Origin: Ferrovum sp. JA12
GTDB taxonomy: Bacteria; Pseudomonadota; Gammaproteobacteria; Burkholderiales; Ferrovaceae
Direction of reading: 5' to 3'
Assembly: GCF_001431705.1 (NCBI RefSeq)
Contig: NZ_LJWX01000001.1
Location: forward strand, 744,001 to 808,000
Length of the DNA stretch: 64,000 nucleotides
The position numbers were made by a program, and so were the translations under genes. Shown here piece after piece: positions 36,922 to 46,154 of the stretch; the first letter of the stretch is position 1, and each line of letters begins with the position of its first letter. The notes beneath the pieces were generated by a model, which saw nothing but the letters and a program-made list of their open reading frames with translations, was not told the DNA's origin and did not search any database.

Positions 36922-37917
36922 ATGATGCAACGTACTTTATATCTTGGCGCAGGGGCGTTTGAGGCAGCCCGTCATACGGTGGCTGCGAATCATCCCACCC
37001 CACGACTTCACGGGCATAGTTTTAGAATTGAATACACAGGCTTGAGTGATCAATGGGTTGAGCTCACTAAACTATGTCAGTATTTGGATCTTTCTTATTT
37101 GAATGATTATATGGCTTGCCCTGATAACGAGGGTTTGTTGTCTTGGTTCCGGTCACGATTGGATAACTCATCATTACAGCGACTACAATTGTGGTCAGGC
37201 CCCCAGTATGGCTTAACTTACCTCTCTCAAGGTGACATTCAGACTTGGTTTCGTTCACGTTTTGAGGCGGCTCATTATTTACCCCATGTGCCAGCCAATC
37301 ATAAGTGTGGTCGCTTACATGGCCATGGTTTTGAAGTACTTATTTATTGTGCTCCCGCTAAACAGGAGCAGGTAAGGCAGGTATGGGGTGAATTATACGC
37401 AAGGCTTAATCATCAGTTACTCAACGAGATAGAGGGGTTGAGTAACCCTACCAGCGAAATGCTTGCCCATTGGATTTGGCATTATTTTAATAAGTTATCG
37501 ACGCCCGTCAGTGAAGTAACGGTGTTTGAAACCCGTTCCACAGGCTCTGTTTATAACGGGAAAGATTTTTATATTTGGAAAGAGTTCTCCTTTGATAGCG
37601 CCACTCAGCAAAATAGTCATACTACACTGGGGCATACCTATATTTTGCGTGTGGGACTTAGCTCTTCTTTAGATAATGTTTTTCAGTGGGTAGAGGATTT
37701 TGGTGATGTTAAGAAGATATTCGCTCCTTGGATTGACCAATTAGATCATCAGCCCTTACACCATTATTTTGGTTCGGGGAGCTCCCTGGAGTGTTTGAAC
37801 TGGTTAAGTCAGCAAGCTATAACATCTTTACCTACAGTGACTCGTTTGAGTCTATGGCAGACGCCGCAAGAGGGGGTGCGACAAGAGTATTCCCCGCTTT
37901 CTCTATGGGTTGAATAA
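36922..37917 (+). CDS. queD: Multi-domain QueD-like 6-carboxytetrahydropterin synthase
   Basis: QueD converts dihydroneopterin triphosphate to 6-carboxytetrahydropterin. At 331 residues the protein is almost three times the usual length. A first PTPS-like unit (about 1-105) has RLHGHSF but lacks the catalytic Cys. The second (about 110-235) is the complete catalytic unit: FEAAHYL, HKCGRLHGHGFEV (Cys and zinc His), LNHQLLNEIEGLSNPTSEM and VTVFETRS. A third, partial unit (about 235-331) has GHTYILRVGL, EDFGDVKKIF and LDHQPLHHY. It may be a pseudo-trimer within one chain. Start at GTG 36919, ATG 36922 or ATG 36925. Confidence 0.85.
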   Translation: MMQRTLYLGAGAFEAARHTVAANHPTPRLHGHSFRIEYTGLSDQWVELTKLCQYLDLSYLNDYMACPDNEGLLSWFRSRLDNSSLQRLQLWSGPQYGLTYLSQGDIQTWFRSRFEAAHYLPHVPANHKCGRLHGHGFEVLIYCAPAKQEQVRQVWGELYARLNHQLLNEIEGLSNPTSEMLAHWIWHYFNKLSTPVSEVTVFETRSTGSVYNGKDFYIWKEFSFDSATQQNSHTTLGHTYILRVGLSSSLDNVFQWVEDFGDVKKIFAPWIDQLDHQPLHHYFGSGSSLECLNWLSQQAITSLPTVTRLSLWQTPQEGVRQEYSPLSLWVE

Positions 37918-37918
37918 G

Positions 37919-38554
37919 ATGGCCTATTCCGTCAAAGAGATGTTTTTAACGTTGCAGGGTGAGGGGCGACAAATGGGCAAAACAGCTGTTTTTTGTCGTT
38001 TCGCTGGCTGTAACCTGTGGTCTGGGCGGGAAGAGGATCGAAATCAAGCCCGCTGCAACTTTTGTGATACGGATTTTGTGGGAGTAGATGGGGTAGGAGG
38101 AGGTCGTTTCAACACGGCTATGGAATTAGCCAGCGCGATTGAACAGTGTTGGGGCGAGCGCCGAACAGGAAAACCTTGGGTGGTTTTAACGGGAGGGGAG
38201 CCACTCTTACAAGTGGATGTAGCTTTGATTAACGCAATACATGATAAAGGCTTTTATATTGCTGTGGAGACGAATGGGACGCTCCTTGCACCACCGGGAA
38301 TTGATTGGATTTGTGTCAGTCCAAAGGGGCAAGAAGAACTCAAGCAAACAACAGGTCATGAGTTAAAGTTAATTTTTCCACAACAGCATATTGACCCTCT
38401 TCGTTATACCTCCTTGGATTTTGATTATTTTTCGTTGCAACCAATGGATGGTCCGCAACAGGCACAAAACCTCAAGATTGCTGTTGATTATTGTCTTGAT
38501 CACCCCGAGTGGCATCTATCACTTCAGACACATAAATTGATAGGAATTCCGTAA
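37919..38554 (+). CDS. queE: 7-carboxy-7-deazaguanine synthase
   Basis: Radical SAM enzyme that contracts carboxytetrahydropterin to 7-carboxy-7-deazaguanine. In the 211 residues the cluster-binding cysteines are in the QueE-specific long spacing: CNLW followed by CNFCDTDF. LTGGEPLLQ supplies the SAM-binding GGE strand. It starts one base after the queD-like stop at ATG 37919; a TTG at 37910 would overlap queD. Last of the queuosine genes. Confidence 0.94.
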   Translation: MAYSVKEMFLTLQGEGRQMGKTAVFCRFAGCNLWSGREEDRNQARCNFCDTDFVGVDGVGGGRFNTAMELASAIEQCWGERRTGKPWVVLTGGEPLLQVDVALINAIHDKGFYIAVETNGTLLAPPGIDWICVSPKGQEELKQTTGHELKLIFPQQHIDPLRYTSLDFDYFSLQPMDGPQQAQNLKIAVDYCLDHPEWHLSLQTHKLIGIP

Positions 38555-38600
38555 TGTGGAACAATAGTCATAGTTGATTAAATTAAATTAGGATAGGACC

Positions 38601-39074
38601 ATGATTGATCGGGACGGATACCGACCTAACGTAGGGATTATCCTTTGTAATGCTGAAAACCAAGTTTTTTGGGGTAAACGAATCAGAGAGCACTCTTGGC
38701 AGTTTCCGCAAGGAGGCATAAAGCATGGTGAAACTCCTGAACAAGCCATGTATAGAGAGTTGACTGAGGAGGTTGGGCTTCTCCCTCAGCATGTGGCGAT
38801 TTTAGGTAGAACCAAAAATTGGTTACGCTATAACGTGCCAGAGCAATGGGTGCGGCGAGATTGTCGTGGCAACTACAAGGGACAAAAACAAATTTGGTTT
38901 TTATTGCGTCTGGTCGGCAAAGATTCAGATGTGTCTTTGCGCGCCAGTGATCAACCTGAATTTGATGCTTGGCGTTGGCACGACTACTGGGTACCCATTG
39001 AAACTGTTATAGAGTTTAAACGCGACGTCTATCAGCTAGCACTGAAGGAATTGTCTGTTTATCTTGAGCTGTAA
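38601..39074 (+). CDS. rppH: RNA 5'-pyrophosphohydrolase
   Basis: Nudix hydrolase that removes pyrophosphate from the 5' end of mRNAs, starting their decay, or hydrolyses dinucleoside polyphosphates. A 157-residue protein with a full Nudix box [23 protein letters not shown] (about residues 38-60). The N-terminus [17 protein letters not shown] is typical of RppH/NudH. It stands alone downstream of queE. Confidence 0.94.
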   Translation: MIDRDGYRPNVGIILCNAENQVFWGKRIREHSWQFPQGGIKHGETPEQAMYRELTEEVGLLPQHVAILGRTKNWLRYNVPEQWVRRDCRGNYKGQKQIWFLLRLVGKDSDVSLRASDQPEFDAWRWHDYWVPIETVIEFKRDVYQLALKELSVYLEL

Positions 39075-39309
39075 CCTGTATTTATAGAATCTGGGGCGCT
39101 TGTTGGTTTCATTTTTCGTGACACCACTGGTCAAGGCCCATTGATTGGAATCCGATAGCATGCATTTCTGGTGGTCGACACAGTTATCGGCGCGACTGCT
39201 CTCGTTGCTAGGCTTCGTTATGTTGTCCAATAATCCTTGTGTTACAAGGATTCTGAGTAAATCTAGAATACGAGTCGATTTTTTGAGTTACCCTTTCCTC
39301 GAATCCGGT

Positions 39310-39329
39310 ACAATCCGTTGAACTTGACT
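39310..39329. repeat. 20-bp direct repeat, left flank of IS
   Basis: acaatccgttgaacttgact, repeated exactly at 40791-40810 on the other side of the element. Its position and length fit the long target-site duplications reported for IS1202-group elements. Confidence 0.85.
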
Positions 39330-40790
39330 GTCAACGCTAAATAGAAATGTCCGCTTTCCTGCAAAGTAGAAATGTCCGCTTTTGCTGTTTCCCTTGCGCT
39401 ACGGTGTTGCGCGCTGCCCGTCGTGGGCGGATTTGCCGACGGGCATTTTTCTCCAGGGGTGATTGGCTGCAGGCTTGTGTCCGGTGTTGCGCCGAGTCAG
39501 TGCCTTGTCGACTCGTGCATTGACCGATTTGCCATCGGCCACCGCCGACTGTCGTTCCGGTTTGTCCATCACGCTGTATGTCAATTCGCGTTTTCTCCAA
39601 AGCAGTTCACACGTGCCGTCAAAGTGCCGATGCACCGTCACTTTCGCGCCCCGTAGTCCCAGACCCGTGCCCGTCGTTTCGACCTGCAGCAACTGGTTTT
39701 CATGCTGGCAAGACAGGTTTTTTGAGAGCGTTTTCGTTACTTGAACCGACAGGGTGCGCATCAGGCTGGCGGGTGTTCCGGCATAGGCCAGGTGCGCGTC
39801 AGACGGGTCTTTGGGCGCGACCGCAAAGCGCCTGTTGAAGTCCTCGATATAGCCCGGCAACCACGCATTGGCCTCGTCCATGTTGTTGATGCCGGCCAGT
39901 CGCATTTCCTTGACCAGCCTGTCCTGCAAGGTCTGATTGGCGCGTTCCACGCGTCCTTTGGCCTGCGGGCTGTGCGCGTGGATGCATGCGATTCCCAGCT
40001 CGCGCGCCGCACGCGAGAATTGTGTTTCGGCCTCCGGATCGGACTCCTTGGCGTTGATGCGGAAGATGCTGTGGCGGTCAGAGTACAACGCCGCAGGTAC
40101 GCCGTGCGCCAGAATATGATCGTGCAACACCTGCATATAGTCCAGCGTGGTTTCGCTCGGTGCAAAGCGCAGTTGCGTCAGCCGTCCGGTAGCATCGTCG
40201 ATGAATACCAGCAGAGTGCAATATTCGCCGCGGTCTTCAAACCAGTCGTGGGGGCTGCCGTCGATCTGGATCATCTCGCCGAAGCGGGCGCGACGCTCGC
40301 GCATCGGGTGTGCGCATATGGAGCCGCCTTTCCTGGGGTGCCAGTGCCCGCCTTGATCATTAGCTGGCGCGTGGTCTCGACAGACAGATTTACCTCATGC
40401 AGTTCGGCCAGCTTCTCGCAGGCCAGCGTCGGCCCGAAGTCGCTGTAATGCGCGCCAATGAGATCAATGGCCATCGTGCAGATGGCATCGTCCAGCCGCC
40501 GATTCGATGCCTTGCCGCGCTTCCTGCTGATCAGTCCGGACAGCCCCGCTGCCTGATAACGCCGGGTCAGGCGGCGCACCTGGCGGGTAGTGATACCCAG
40601 TCGCCGCGCGGCTTCCTGTTGGTCGATTTTGCCCTCTGTCAACAGATCCAGCATCTGGGCTCGCTTCACTTCTTTTTGACTCATGAGTTTGTCCATCTTC
40701 AAAATATCCGCCACTGTTTCTAACAGCGTGAGTTTAACTACCAGCGGACATTTCTATTTGGGAGAAACCGGACATTACTACTTTGCGCTA
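39330..40790 (-). mobile_element. IS1202/ISNCY-like insertion sequence
   Basis: About 1.46 kb, markedly GC-rich against AT-rich surroundings. The imperfect terminal inverted repeats are about 45 bases long, and each contains two copies of a motif like atagaaatgtccgct (left around 39340 and 39367, right in reverse around 40745 and 40770). Exact 20-bp direct repeats flank it. It carries one transposase gene on the minus strand, now broken by a single base. An older diverged fragment of the same family lies at 5656-5795. The insertion separates rppH from ahpC. Confidence 0.9.
39399..40714 (-). pseudogene. IS1202/ISNCY-like transposase, frameshifted
   Basis: Two overlapping frames make up one transposase of about 440 residues. 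The first (start 40714) has an N-terminal helix-turn-helix region: DQQEAARRLGITTRQVRRLTRRYQ, then ISRKRGKAS. The second has the integrase core: IQIDGSPHDWFE (Asp), LYSDRHSIF (Asp), GRVERANQTLQDR (Glu), so the DDE triad is present. The frames differ by -1 and join between about 40305 and 40350. Adding one base near ggcgggcac restores KAG-HWHPRKG and a continuous protein. I see no slippery heptamer there, so it is a lesion rather than programmed frameshifting. Confidence 0.85.
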
Positions 40791-40810
40791 ACAATCCGTT
40801 GAACTTGACT
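40791..40810. repeat. 20-bp direct repeat, right flank of IS
   Basis: Exact copy of 39310-39329 at the other end of the IS. Its last base is also the first base of the putative ahpC -35 box (ttgaca at 40810), so insertion happened right at the ahpC promoter. Confidence 0.85.
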
Positions 40811-40838
40811 TGACAGGTGTGTAGTAAAGTCATAAACT
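40810..40838 (+). promoter_or_regulatory. Putative ahpC promoter
   Basis: ttgaca (40810-40815), 17 bases, then taaact (40833-40838). The -35 box is perfect and the -10 matches four of six consensus bases. It lies about 120 bases before the ahpC start. Confidence 0.5.
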
Positions 40839-40845
40839 GGCTACA

Positions 40846-40864
40846 GTTTAGACTTATTCTAAAC
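40846..40864. promoter_or_regulatory. PerR/Fur-box-like operator upstream of ahpC
   Basis: Palindrome gtttaga-cttat-tctaaac immediately downstream of the putative -10 box. Read as 7-1-7 it gives ttagact-t-attctaa, matching 11 of 14 arm positions of the Per box (ttataat-n-attataa). This position suggests repression of the peroxide-defence genes by a PerR- or Fur-type protein; no such gene is in the window. Confidence 0.5.
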
Positions 40865-40955
40865 CTTTTTAATTGTGTCATCCCAATAATCTATTTATAT
40901 TTTATTAAGCTAAATTTTATTTAGTTAAATTAATCAAGTGGTAAAGGAGAAAATT

Positions 40956-41519
40956 ATGTCTATTATTAATAAACCAGTACCTGAATTCAAAACCCAAGCT
41001 TATCTCAATGGTAAATTTGTTGAGGTGAGTAGTGAGTCCATTAAAGGAAAATGGAATGTATTTATATTCATGCCTGCAGCCTTTACTTTTAACTGCCCCA
41101 CAGAAGTAGAAGATGCCGCGGATAGCTACGCTGAGTTCCAGAAACTAGGTGCGGAAGTATATATTATTACCACTGATACTCATTTCTCTCACAAAGTATG
41201 GCATGAGACTAGTCCTGCTGTTGGCAAAGCAAAATTTCCATTGGTGGGCGACCCAACTCATACTTTGACCCGTGGCTTCGATGTTCATATTGACGAAGAG
41301 GGTTTGGCCTTACGTGGTACGTTCATTATCAATCCTGAAGGCATGGTTAAAACTGCAGAAGTTCACAGCAACGAGATCGCTCGTGACGTGTCAGAGACCT
41401 TAAGAAAACTTAAAGCAGCTCAATATACGGCAGCTCACCCTGGCGAAGTATGTCCTGCAAAATGGAAAGAAGGTGCTAAAACCATTACCCCAAGTCTTGA
41501 TTTAGTCGGCAAAATCTAA
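40956..41519 (+). CDS. ahpC: Alkyl hydroperoxide reductase peroxiredoxin subunit
   Basis: Typical 2-Cys peroxiredoxin of 187 residues that reduces H2O2 and organic hydroperoxides. Peroxidatic Cys47 is in FTFNCPTEV (usually FVCPTE) and resolving Cys166 in GEVCPAKW. Start at 40956 has the strong ribosome site aaaggaga; an upstream in-frame codon at 40938 is less likely. It is followed 11 bases later by ahpF, its reductase. Confidence 0.96.
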   Translation: MSIINKPVPEFKTQAYLNGKFVEVSSESIKGKWNVFIFMPAAFTFNCPTEVEDAADSYAEFQKLGAEVYIITTDTHFSHKVWHETSPAVGKAKFPLVGDPTHTLTRGFDVHIDEEGLALRGTFIINPEGMVKTAEVHSNEIARDVSETLRKLKAAQYTAAHPGEVCPAKWKEGAKTITPSLDLVGKI

Positions 41520-41530
41520 GGAGTTACAAC

Positions 41531-43042
41531 ATGGCATTAGAGTCCAGTATTAAAGAACAATTACAACAATATCTCCAATTGTTGGAAGGTGAAGTTGTCA
41601 TTAAGGTTAGTGCTGGCACTGATGCCACCTCCCTTGAGATGATGGAGCTATTGCATGAGGTCTCAAGCATGGCTCCACTCATTAAGGTGGAGCAGGCAAC
41701 ACTAATTAGAACACCCAGTTTTCAGGTGGGGGAACGTATTACCTTCGCCGGCATCCCTTTAGGACACGAATTTACAAGCTTTGTTTTAGCGCTATTACAA
41801 GTAAGCGGTAGAAGGCCAAAAATAGATAACAAAGTGGTGGATCAAATTAAAGAAGTGAGAGGACACTTTGAGTTTGTTACCTACATCAGTTTGTCATGCC
41901 ACAATTGTCCTGATGTGGTTCAAGCATTAAACACAATGAGTGTGCTAAATCCTCACATTACCCATACCATGGTTGATGGTGCAGTATTTAAAGATGAAGT
42001 GGAAAGTCAAAATATTATGGCAGTTCCAGCCGTAATGCTTAACGGCGAAATGTTTGCCAGTGGTCGTCAGAGCGTGGAAGAGATACTCGCCAAAATGGGC
42101 AGCCAAGCGGATGTGAGTGACATTGATGGTAAAGAGTTTGATGTCCTGGTGATCGGTGGTGGACCAGCTGGTGCTAGCGCCGCCATTTATGCCACACGTA
42201 AGGGAATTAAAACGGGGTTAGTGGCTGAGCGCTTTGGTGGCCAGGTGATGGATACCTTAGGTATTGAAAATTTGATTGGTACGTCTTACACCGAAGGCCC
42301 AAAATTGGTGGCTAACCTTGAAGAGCATGTAAAACATTATCCAGTTGACGTTATGAATTTACAGCGCGCTAAAGCAATCCGTCGCAATGGCATGATAGAG
42401 GTGGATCTTGAAAGCGGCGCTACATTAAAGAGTAAAACAGTGATTGTTGCCACTGGAGCGCGCTGGAGAAATCTCGGTATTCCAGGTGAGGCTGAATTTA
42501 AGAATAAAGGAGTTGCCTATTGTCCCCATTGCGATGGGCCTTTATTTAAAGGCAAGCACGTGGCGGTAGTAGGAGGCGGTAATAGTGGCGTTGAAGCAGC
42601 CATAGATCTTGCTGGTATTGTAGGTCACGTGACCCTGCTTGAATTTATGCCAGAACTCAAAGCCGACGATGTATTGCAAAAACGTCTTTACAGTCTACCT
42701 AACGTAACAGTATTAAAGAATGTGCAGACTAAGGAGATCACTGGTGACGCCCGTGTCAACAGCATGATTTATATTGAACGTGATACTGGTCAAGAAAAAA
42801 AGATTGATTTAGAAGGAGTATTTATTCAGATCGGACTCATTCCGAATACAGATTGGCTCGGTAATGACATTGAACGCACTAAATTTGGTGAGGTTGTGGT
42901 GGATGGGCATCATCAAAGCTCAATGCCTGGCGTGTTTGCTGCAGGAGATTGCACCAACACTCCCTATAAACAAATTGTGATTAGTATGGGCTCTGGGGCC
43001 ACCGCAGCTTTGGGTGCTTTTGATTACCTGATACGCCACTAA
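41531..43042 (+). CDS. ahpF: Alkyl hydroperoxide reductase flavoprotein subunit
   Basis: A 503-residue NADH-dependent disulfide reductase that recycles AhpC. The N-terminal double thioredoxin-fold domain has the CHNC redox pair (about residue 120). The FAD domain starts at VLVIGGGPAGASAA, the NAD domain has VAVVGGGNSGVEAAID, and the second redox pair is CPHC. Co-transcribed with ahpC; a bidirectional-looking terminator follows. Confidence 0.96.
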   Translation: MALESSIKEQLQQYLQLLEGEVVIKVSAGTDATSLEMMELLHEVSSMAPLIKVEQATLIRTPSFQVGERITFAGIPLGHEFTSFVLALLQVSGRRPKIDNKVVDQIKEVRGHFEFVTYISLSCHNCPDVVQALNTMSVLNPHITHTMVDGAVFKDEVESQNIMAVPAVMLNGEMFASGRQSVEEILAKMGSQADVSDIDGKEFDVLVIGGGPAGASAAIYATRKGIKTGLVAERFGGQVMDTLGIENLIGTSYTEGPKLVANLEEHVKHYPVDVMNLQRAKAIRRNGMIEVDLESGATLKSKTVIVATGARWRNLGIPGEAEFKNKGVAYCPHCDGPLFKGKHVAVVGGGNSGVEAAIDLAGIVGHVTLLEFMPELKADDVLQKRLYSLPNVTVLKNVQTKEITGDARVNSMIYIERDTGQEKKIDLEGVFIQIGLIPNTDWLGNDIERTKFGEVVVDGHHQSSMPGVFAAGDCTNTPYKQIVISMGSGATAALGAFDYLIRH

Positions 43043-43061
43043 TAATACTTTTCTCTTTCAT

Positions 43062-43090
43062 AAAACGGCCTTAAAGATGAGGCCGTTTTT
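43062..43090 (+). terminator. Rho-independent terminator after ahpF
   Basis: Stem aaaacggcct / aggccgtttt with loop taaagatg and a T run, 20 bases after the ahpF stop. Confidence 0.9.
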
Positions 43091-43266
43091 CGTGTTAATA
43101 CTTCTTTTGTCCGCTATAACTCATTTTTTTAAATATTAAAATTAGTTACTTTATTGATTTTTAAGATACTACAGGATTGGCTTTAAGAGTAAACAGCAAA
43201 AGCTATCCTATTAATAATGATTTAAGACATAATAATTGTTTTATATCCTTTGGTAAGGTGACGATC

Positions 43267-45096
43267 ATGTGCGGTATTGTTGGTGCCATTAGTCAGAAGA
43301 ACATTGTCCCTATCTTAATTGAGGGCTTAAAACGTTTAGAATACCGGGGCTATGACTCGGCAGGGATTGCAGTTATTCAACACCAACATTTGTCGCGCGT
43401 CAGAAGTACGGGTCGCGTTAAACAATTAGAGGAAGAGGTTAATCAACATCAGGTCACAGGATTCATTGGTATTGCGCATACCCGTTGGGCGACCCATGGG
43501 GTACCCTCAGAGCGTAATGCCCATCCACACGTCAGTTTAGATGGTGTGGCAGTGGTCCATAACGGTATTATTGAAAACTATGAAGAGTTGCGTCGACAGC
43601 TACAAAGTGAGGACTATCTCTTTACTTCAGAAACTGATACAGAGGTTATCGCTCATTTAGTACATTCTTTTTACCGACAGCACCATGATCTTAAATTAGC
43701 TGTGAGAGAGTCTCTAGCAAGACTGGAGGGCGCTTATGCCATTGCTGTGATGGTGGAAGACAAACCTCATCAATTGATGGCAGCGCGACTGGGCAGCCCT
43801 TTACTGATTGGTTTAGGGGAAGAGGGTTACTATTTGGCTTCTGATGCCTCGGCACTGATTAGTGTCACACAGAAAATGCTCTATCTGGAAGAGGGGGATG
43901 TGGTGGAGCTCACTCATACGGGTTACTCCATTTGTGATGCCATGGGGGAGAGTGTAGAGCGCCCCTTCCATATTAGTGAACTCTCTGCTGACAATGTGGA
44001 GTTAGGTCCTTACCAGCATTACATGCAAAAAGAGATCGCAGAGCAACCCAGGGCTATTACTGATACGGTTGAGAAGGTTTTGGGTTTGGGTTTTAGTTCT
44101 CAACTTTTTGGCGCAACAGCGCAGGAGGTTTTGCCACACATCAAGGGAGTCATGATTCTGGCCTGCGGTACCAGTTATCATGCGGGTTTAGTGGCACGCT
44201 ATTGGGTGGAGCATATTACACAGCTACCTTGTGTCGTAGAAGTGGCGAGTGAGTACCGCTATCGGACATCGGTCCCGCAAACAGATTATTTAGTTGTTAC
44301 TATTTCTCAATCTGGTGAGACGGCAGATACGCAAGCGGCCTTGAAGCATGCGAAAGCCCTAGGTCACCATCACACTTTGACGATTTGTAATGTCCCCGAG
44401 AGCGCTTTGATTCGACAATCGGAACTCTCTTTTCTCACTCGCGCCGGCATAGAGATTGGTGTGGCCTCCACCAAGGCATTCACTACCCAATTAGTGGCAT
44501 TGTTCTCTTTGGCTGTGGTAATTGCAAAAGAACAGGAGCGCTTGACTAAGGAGCATGAAGGCGAGTATTTGGACGCCTTAAGACGATTACCCAACAAAAT
44601 TCAACATGTACTCAATTTGGAGCCACAGCTTAAGTTGTGGGCTGATCGTATCGCGCAAAAAGAACATGTGCTATTTTTAGGCCGAGGAATTCACTATCCA
44701 ATTGCCCTAGAGGGTTCATTGAAATTAAAGGAAATTTCCTATATTCATGCAGAGGCTTATCCGGCAGGAGAGCTCAAACATGGTCCCCTCGCCTTGGTGG
44801 ATGAACGCATGCCTGTGATTGCTGTGGCGCCCAATGATAATTTACTGGAAAAATTAAAATCAAACCTACAGGAAGTGAAAGCCCGTGGTGGGGTGCTATA
44901 CGTGATTGCTGATAATGACTCTCATTTTAAAGCAGAGGAGGGTATTCATGTAATTCGTATGCCTGATCATGAAGGGATCTTGAGCCCCATTATGCATGTG
45001 GTTCCGCTTCAATTGTTGGCTTATCATGTGGCCTGTCAACGTGGCACAGATGTAGATAAACCCCGTAATTTAGCGAAAAGCGTAACGGTAGAGTAA
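43267..45096 (+). CDS. glmS: Glutamine-fructose-6-phosphate aminotransferase
   Basis: Makes glucosamine-6-phosphate, feeding UDP-GlcNAc and hence the peptidoglycan pathway at the end of the window. The 609-residue protein starts MCGIVGAI, so Cys2 is the glutaminase nucleophile after Met removal; this fixes the start at 43267 rather than the in-frame codon at 43177. Two SIS domains follow ([26 protein letters not shown]), and the C-terminus AKSVTVE is standard. Confidence 0.97.
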   Translation: MCGIVGAISQKNIVPILIEGLKRLEYRGYDSAGIAVIQHQHLSRVRSTGRVKQLEEEVNQHQVTGFIGIAHTRWATHGVPSERNAHPHVSLDGVAVVHNGIIENYEELRRQLQSEDYLFTSETDTEVIAHLVHSFYRQHHDLKLAVRESLARLEGAYAIAVMVEDKPHQLMAARLGSPLLIGLGEEGYYLASDASALISVTQKMLYLEEGDVVELTHTGYSICDAMGESVERPFHISELSADNVELGPYQHYMQKEIAEQPRAITDTVEKVLGLGFSSQLFGATAQEVLPHIKGVMILACGTSYHAGLVARYWVEHITQLPCVVEVASEYRYRTSVPQTDYLVVTISQSGETADTQAALKHAKALGHHHTLTICNVPESALIRQSELSFLTRAGIEIGVASTKAFTTQLVALFSLAVVIAKEQERLTKEHEGEYLDALRRLPNKIQHVLNLEPQLKLWADRIAQKEHVLFLGRGIHYPIALEGSLKLKEISYIHAEAYPAGELKHGPLALVDERMPVIAVAPNDNLLEKLKSNLQEVKARGGVLYVIADNDSHFKAEEGIHVIRMPDHEGILSPIMHVVPLQLLAYHVACQRGTDVDKPRNLAKSVTVE

Positions 45097-45139
45097 TCTC
45101 GTTAGGCGGTAGTCTGGACGCATTCTTGCTGGAGATTGA

Positions 45140-45181
45140 TGGTGGGTCGAGCGAGATTCGAACTCGCGAGCATGGGATTAA
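45140..45181 (-). tRNA. 3'-end fragment of a tRNA-Lys-like gene (att-like)
   Basis: About 42 bases on the minus strand corresponding to the 3' half of a tRNA: the anticodon-stem side (ttaatcccatg), a complete T-arm (gcgag-ttcgaat-ctcgc) and the acceptor strand cgaccca with CCA. The acceptor matches tRNA-Lys (gggtcg...). The 5' half is absent. It is not a functional tRNA; such fragments are left by integration of phages or islands into tRNA genes. Confidence 0.7.
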
Positions 45182-45347
45182 CAGAAAAAACTCTCAAAAA
45201 AACCGCTTTAAATTCAGTGATTGTTAACTTAAAAAGTGAGTGCGCTATGGGGCGTGCTAAATCATTCCAAGGTTTGTAAGATCGTTCCTAGTAATAAAAC
45301 AACGTAAAAAATGATTACAAGTACAATATTCTTTCTATCATGTAATC

Positions 45348-45704
45348 ATGCCGAATGAAAATAGAATAAAGTCAAAGCCAGTGTTTAAAAGAGAGTTTTA
45401 TAGGTACAGCAGTTTAGACTATCAAGTCGTTAAATCAATTGGTACGAGTGGTCAGATTTCGCTTGGCAAAGAACATGCTGGTAAAAAAGTGCTTATTGAA
45501 AACCTGGAACCAGGTGTTAGGGTTATTTGCACAGTCACTATTATTCCGGATAATGAACGTTGGTTGCATGAGCCTGCTGCTGCGAAGAAGGGCATTGGAA
45601 AGGCTTTGGCATGGGCTTTTAAAAACCCAGCAAAAGAATCCAATTTTGCAGATTTAAAGATAAAAAAGGCTCAAAGTGTGAAGCGCAAAGAACATTCAGC
45701 TTGA
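45348..45704 (+). CDS. AbrB/SpoVT-type antitoxin-like protein
   Basis: A 118-residue protein with the swapped-hairpin-like stretch KSIGTSGQISLGKEHAGKKVLIENLEPGV and IIPDNERWLH, typical of antitoxins encoded next to RelE-like toxins. It is followed 12 bases later by the remains of such a toxin. A basic C-terminus (LKIKKAQSVKRKEH) could contact DNA. It lies downstream of a tRNA fragment, consistent with a mobile origin. Confidence 0.7.
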   Translation: MPNENRIKSKPVFKREFYRYSSLDYQVVKSIGTSGQISLGKEHAGKKVLIENLEPGVRVICTVTIIPDNERWLHEPAAAKKGIGKALAWAFKNPAKESNFADLKIKKAQSVKRKEHSA

Positions 45705-45716
45705 TTTAAATAACTC

Positions 45717-45941
45717 GGTATTCTTGGAGAGCTGATTTCTCTTGAGACGACTGAAGCTGATAGAGTTCGTTTGGTATTTGAAAAAATACACAAGTTATCT
45801 TGGCCTGAATTCTATAAGGGCACAGGCTTTAAATGGGAGAAGCTGGACAGCCTTCCAACGCCCGATGGTATTGATTCGCTTTATACCTGTCGTGTAACTG
45901 ATTCAATTAGGAGGTTACCTATAGGGAAGGCAACTATTTGA
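45717..45941 (+). pseudogene. RelE/ParE-like toxin relic
   Basis: A 74-codon frame without a start codon: GELISLETTEADRVRLVFEK, LSWPEFYKGTGFKWEKLDSLP, DGIDSLYTCRVTDSIRR, then out of frame. Continuing in another frame gives YREGNYLKSVNLI, the expected C-terminal motif (YREG...) of this toxin family. So there is a frameshift near 45920 and the start is missing. The toxin is most likely dead while the antitoxin frame is intact. Confidence 0.65.
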
Positions 45942-46154
45942 AGAGCGTCAATCTGATCTGATTGTTCTACAGTTAGGAGTATGGTGGAATATGGCAGAAT
46001 ATACGTAAGTAGCGCTGGGCGATTTACCACTCAAGGTGAAATTAATGTTGGAGTAAGTTTCGTAGGCTAAGGGAGAGAATAAAAAATCTGAGTGTCAGGG
46101 GGAAATCCTTTAATTAATGTGAGTTATACGTGACTTTATAAATGGGGGAGGGGT

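Noticed and set aside
40271-40350. Programmed -1 frameshifting in the IS transposase
   Set aside because: No X-XXY-YYZ heptamer in the overlap; a single lost base explains the break better.
39741-40448. 235-codon plus-strand frame within the IS
   Set aside because: Antisense shadow of the GC-rich transposase.
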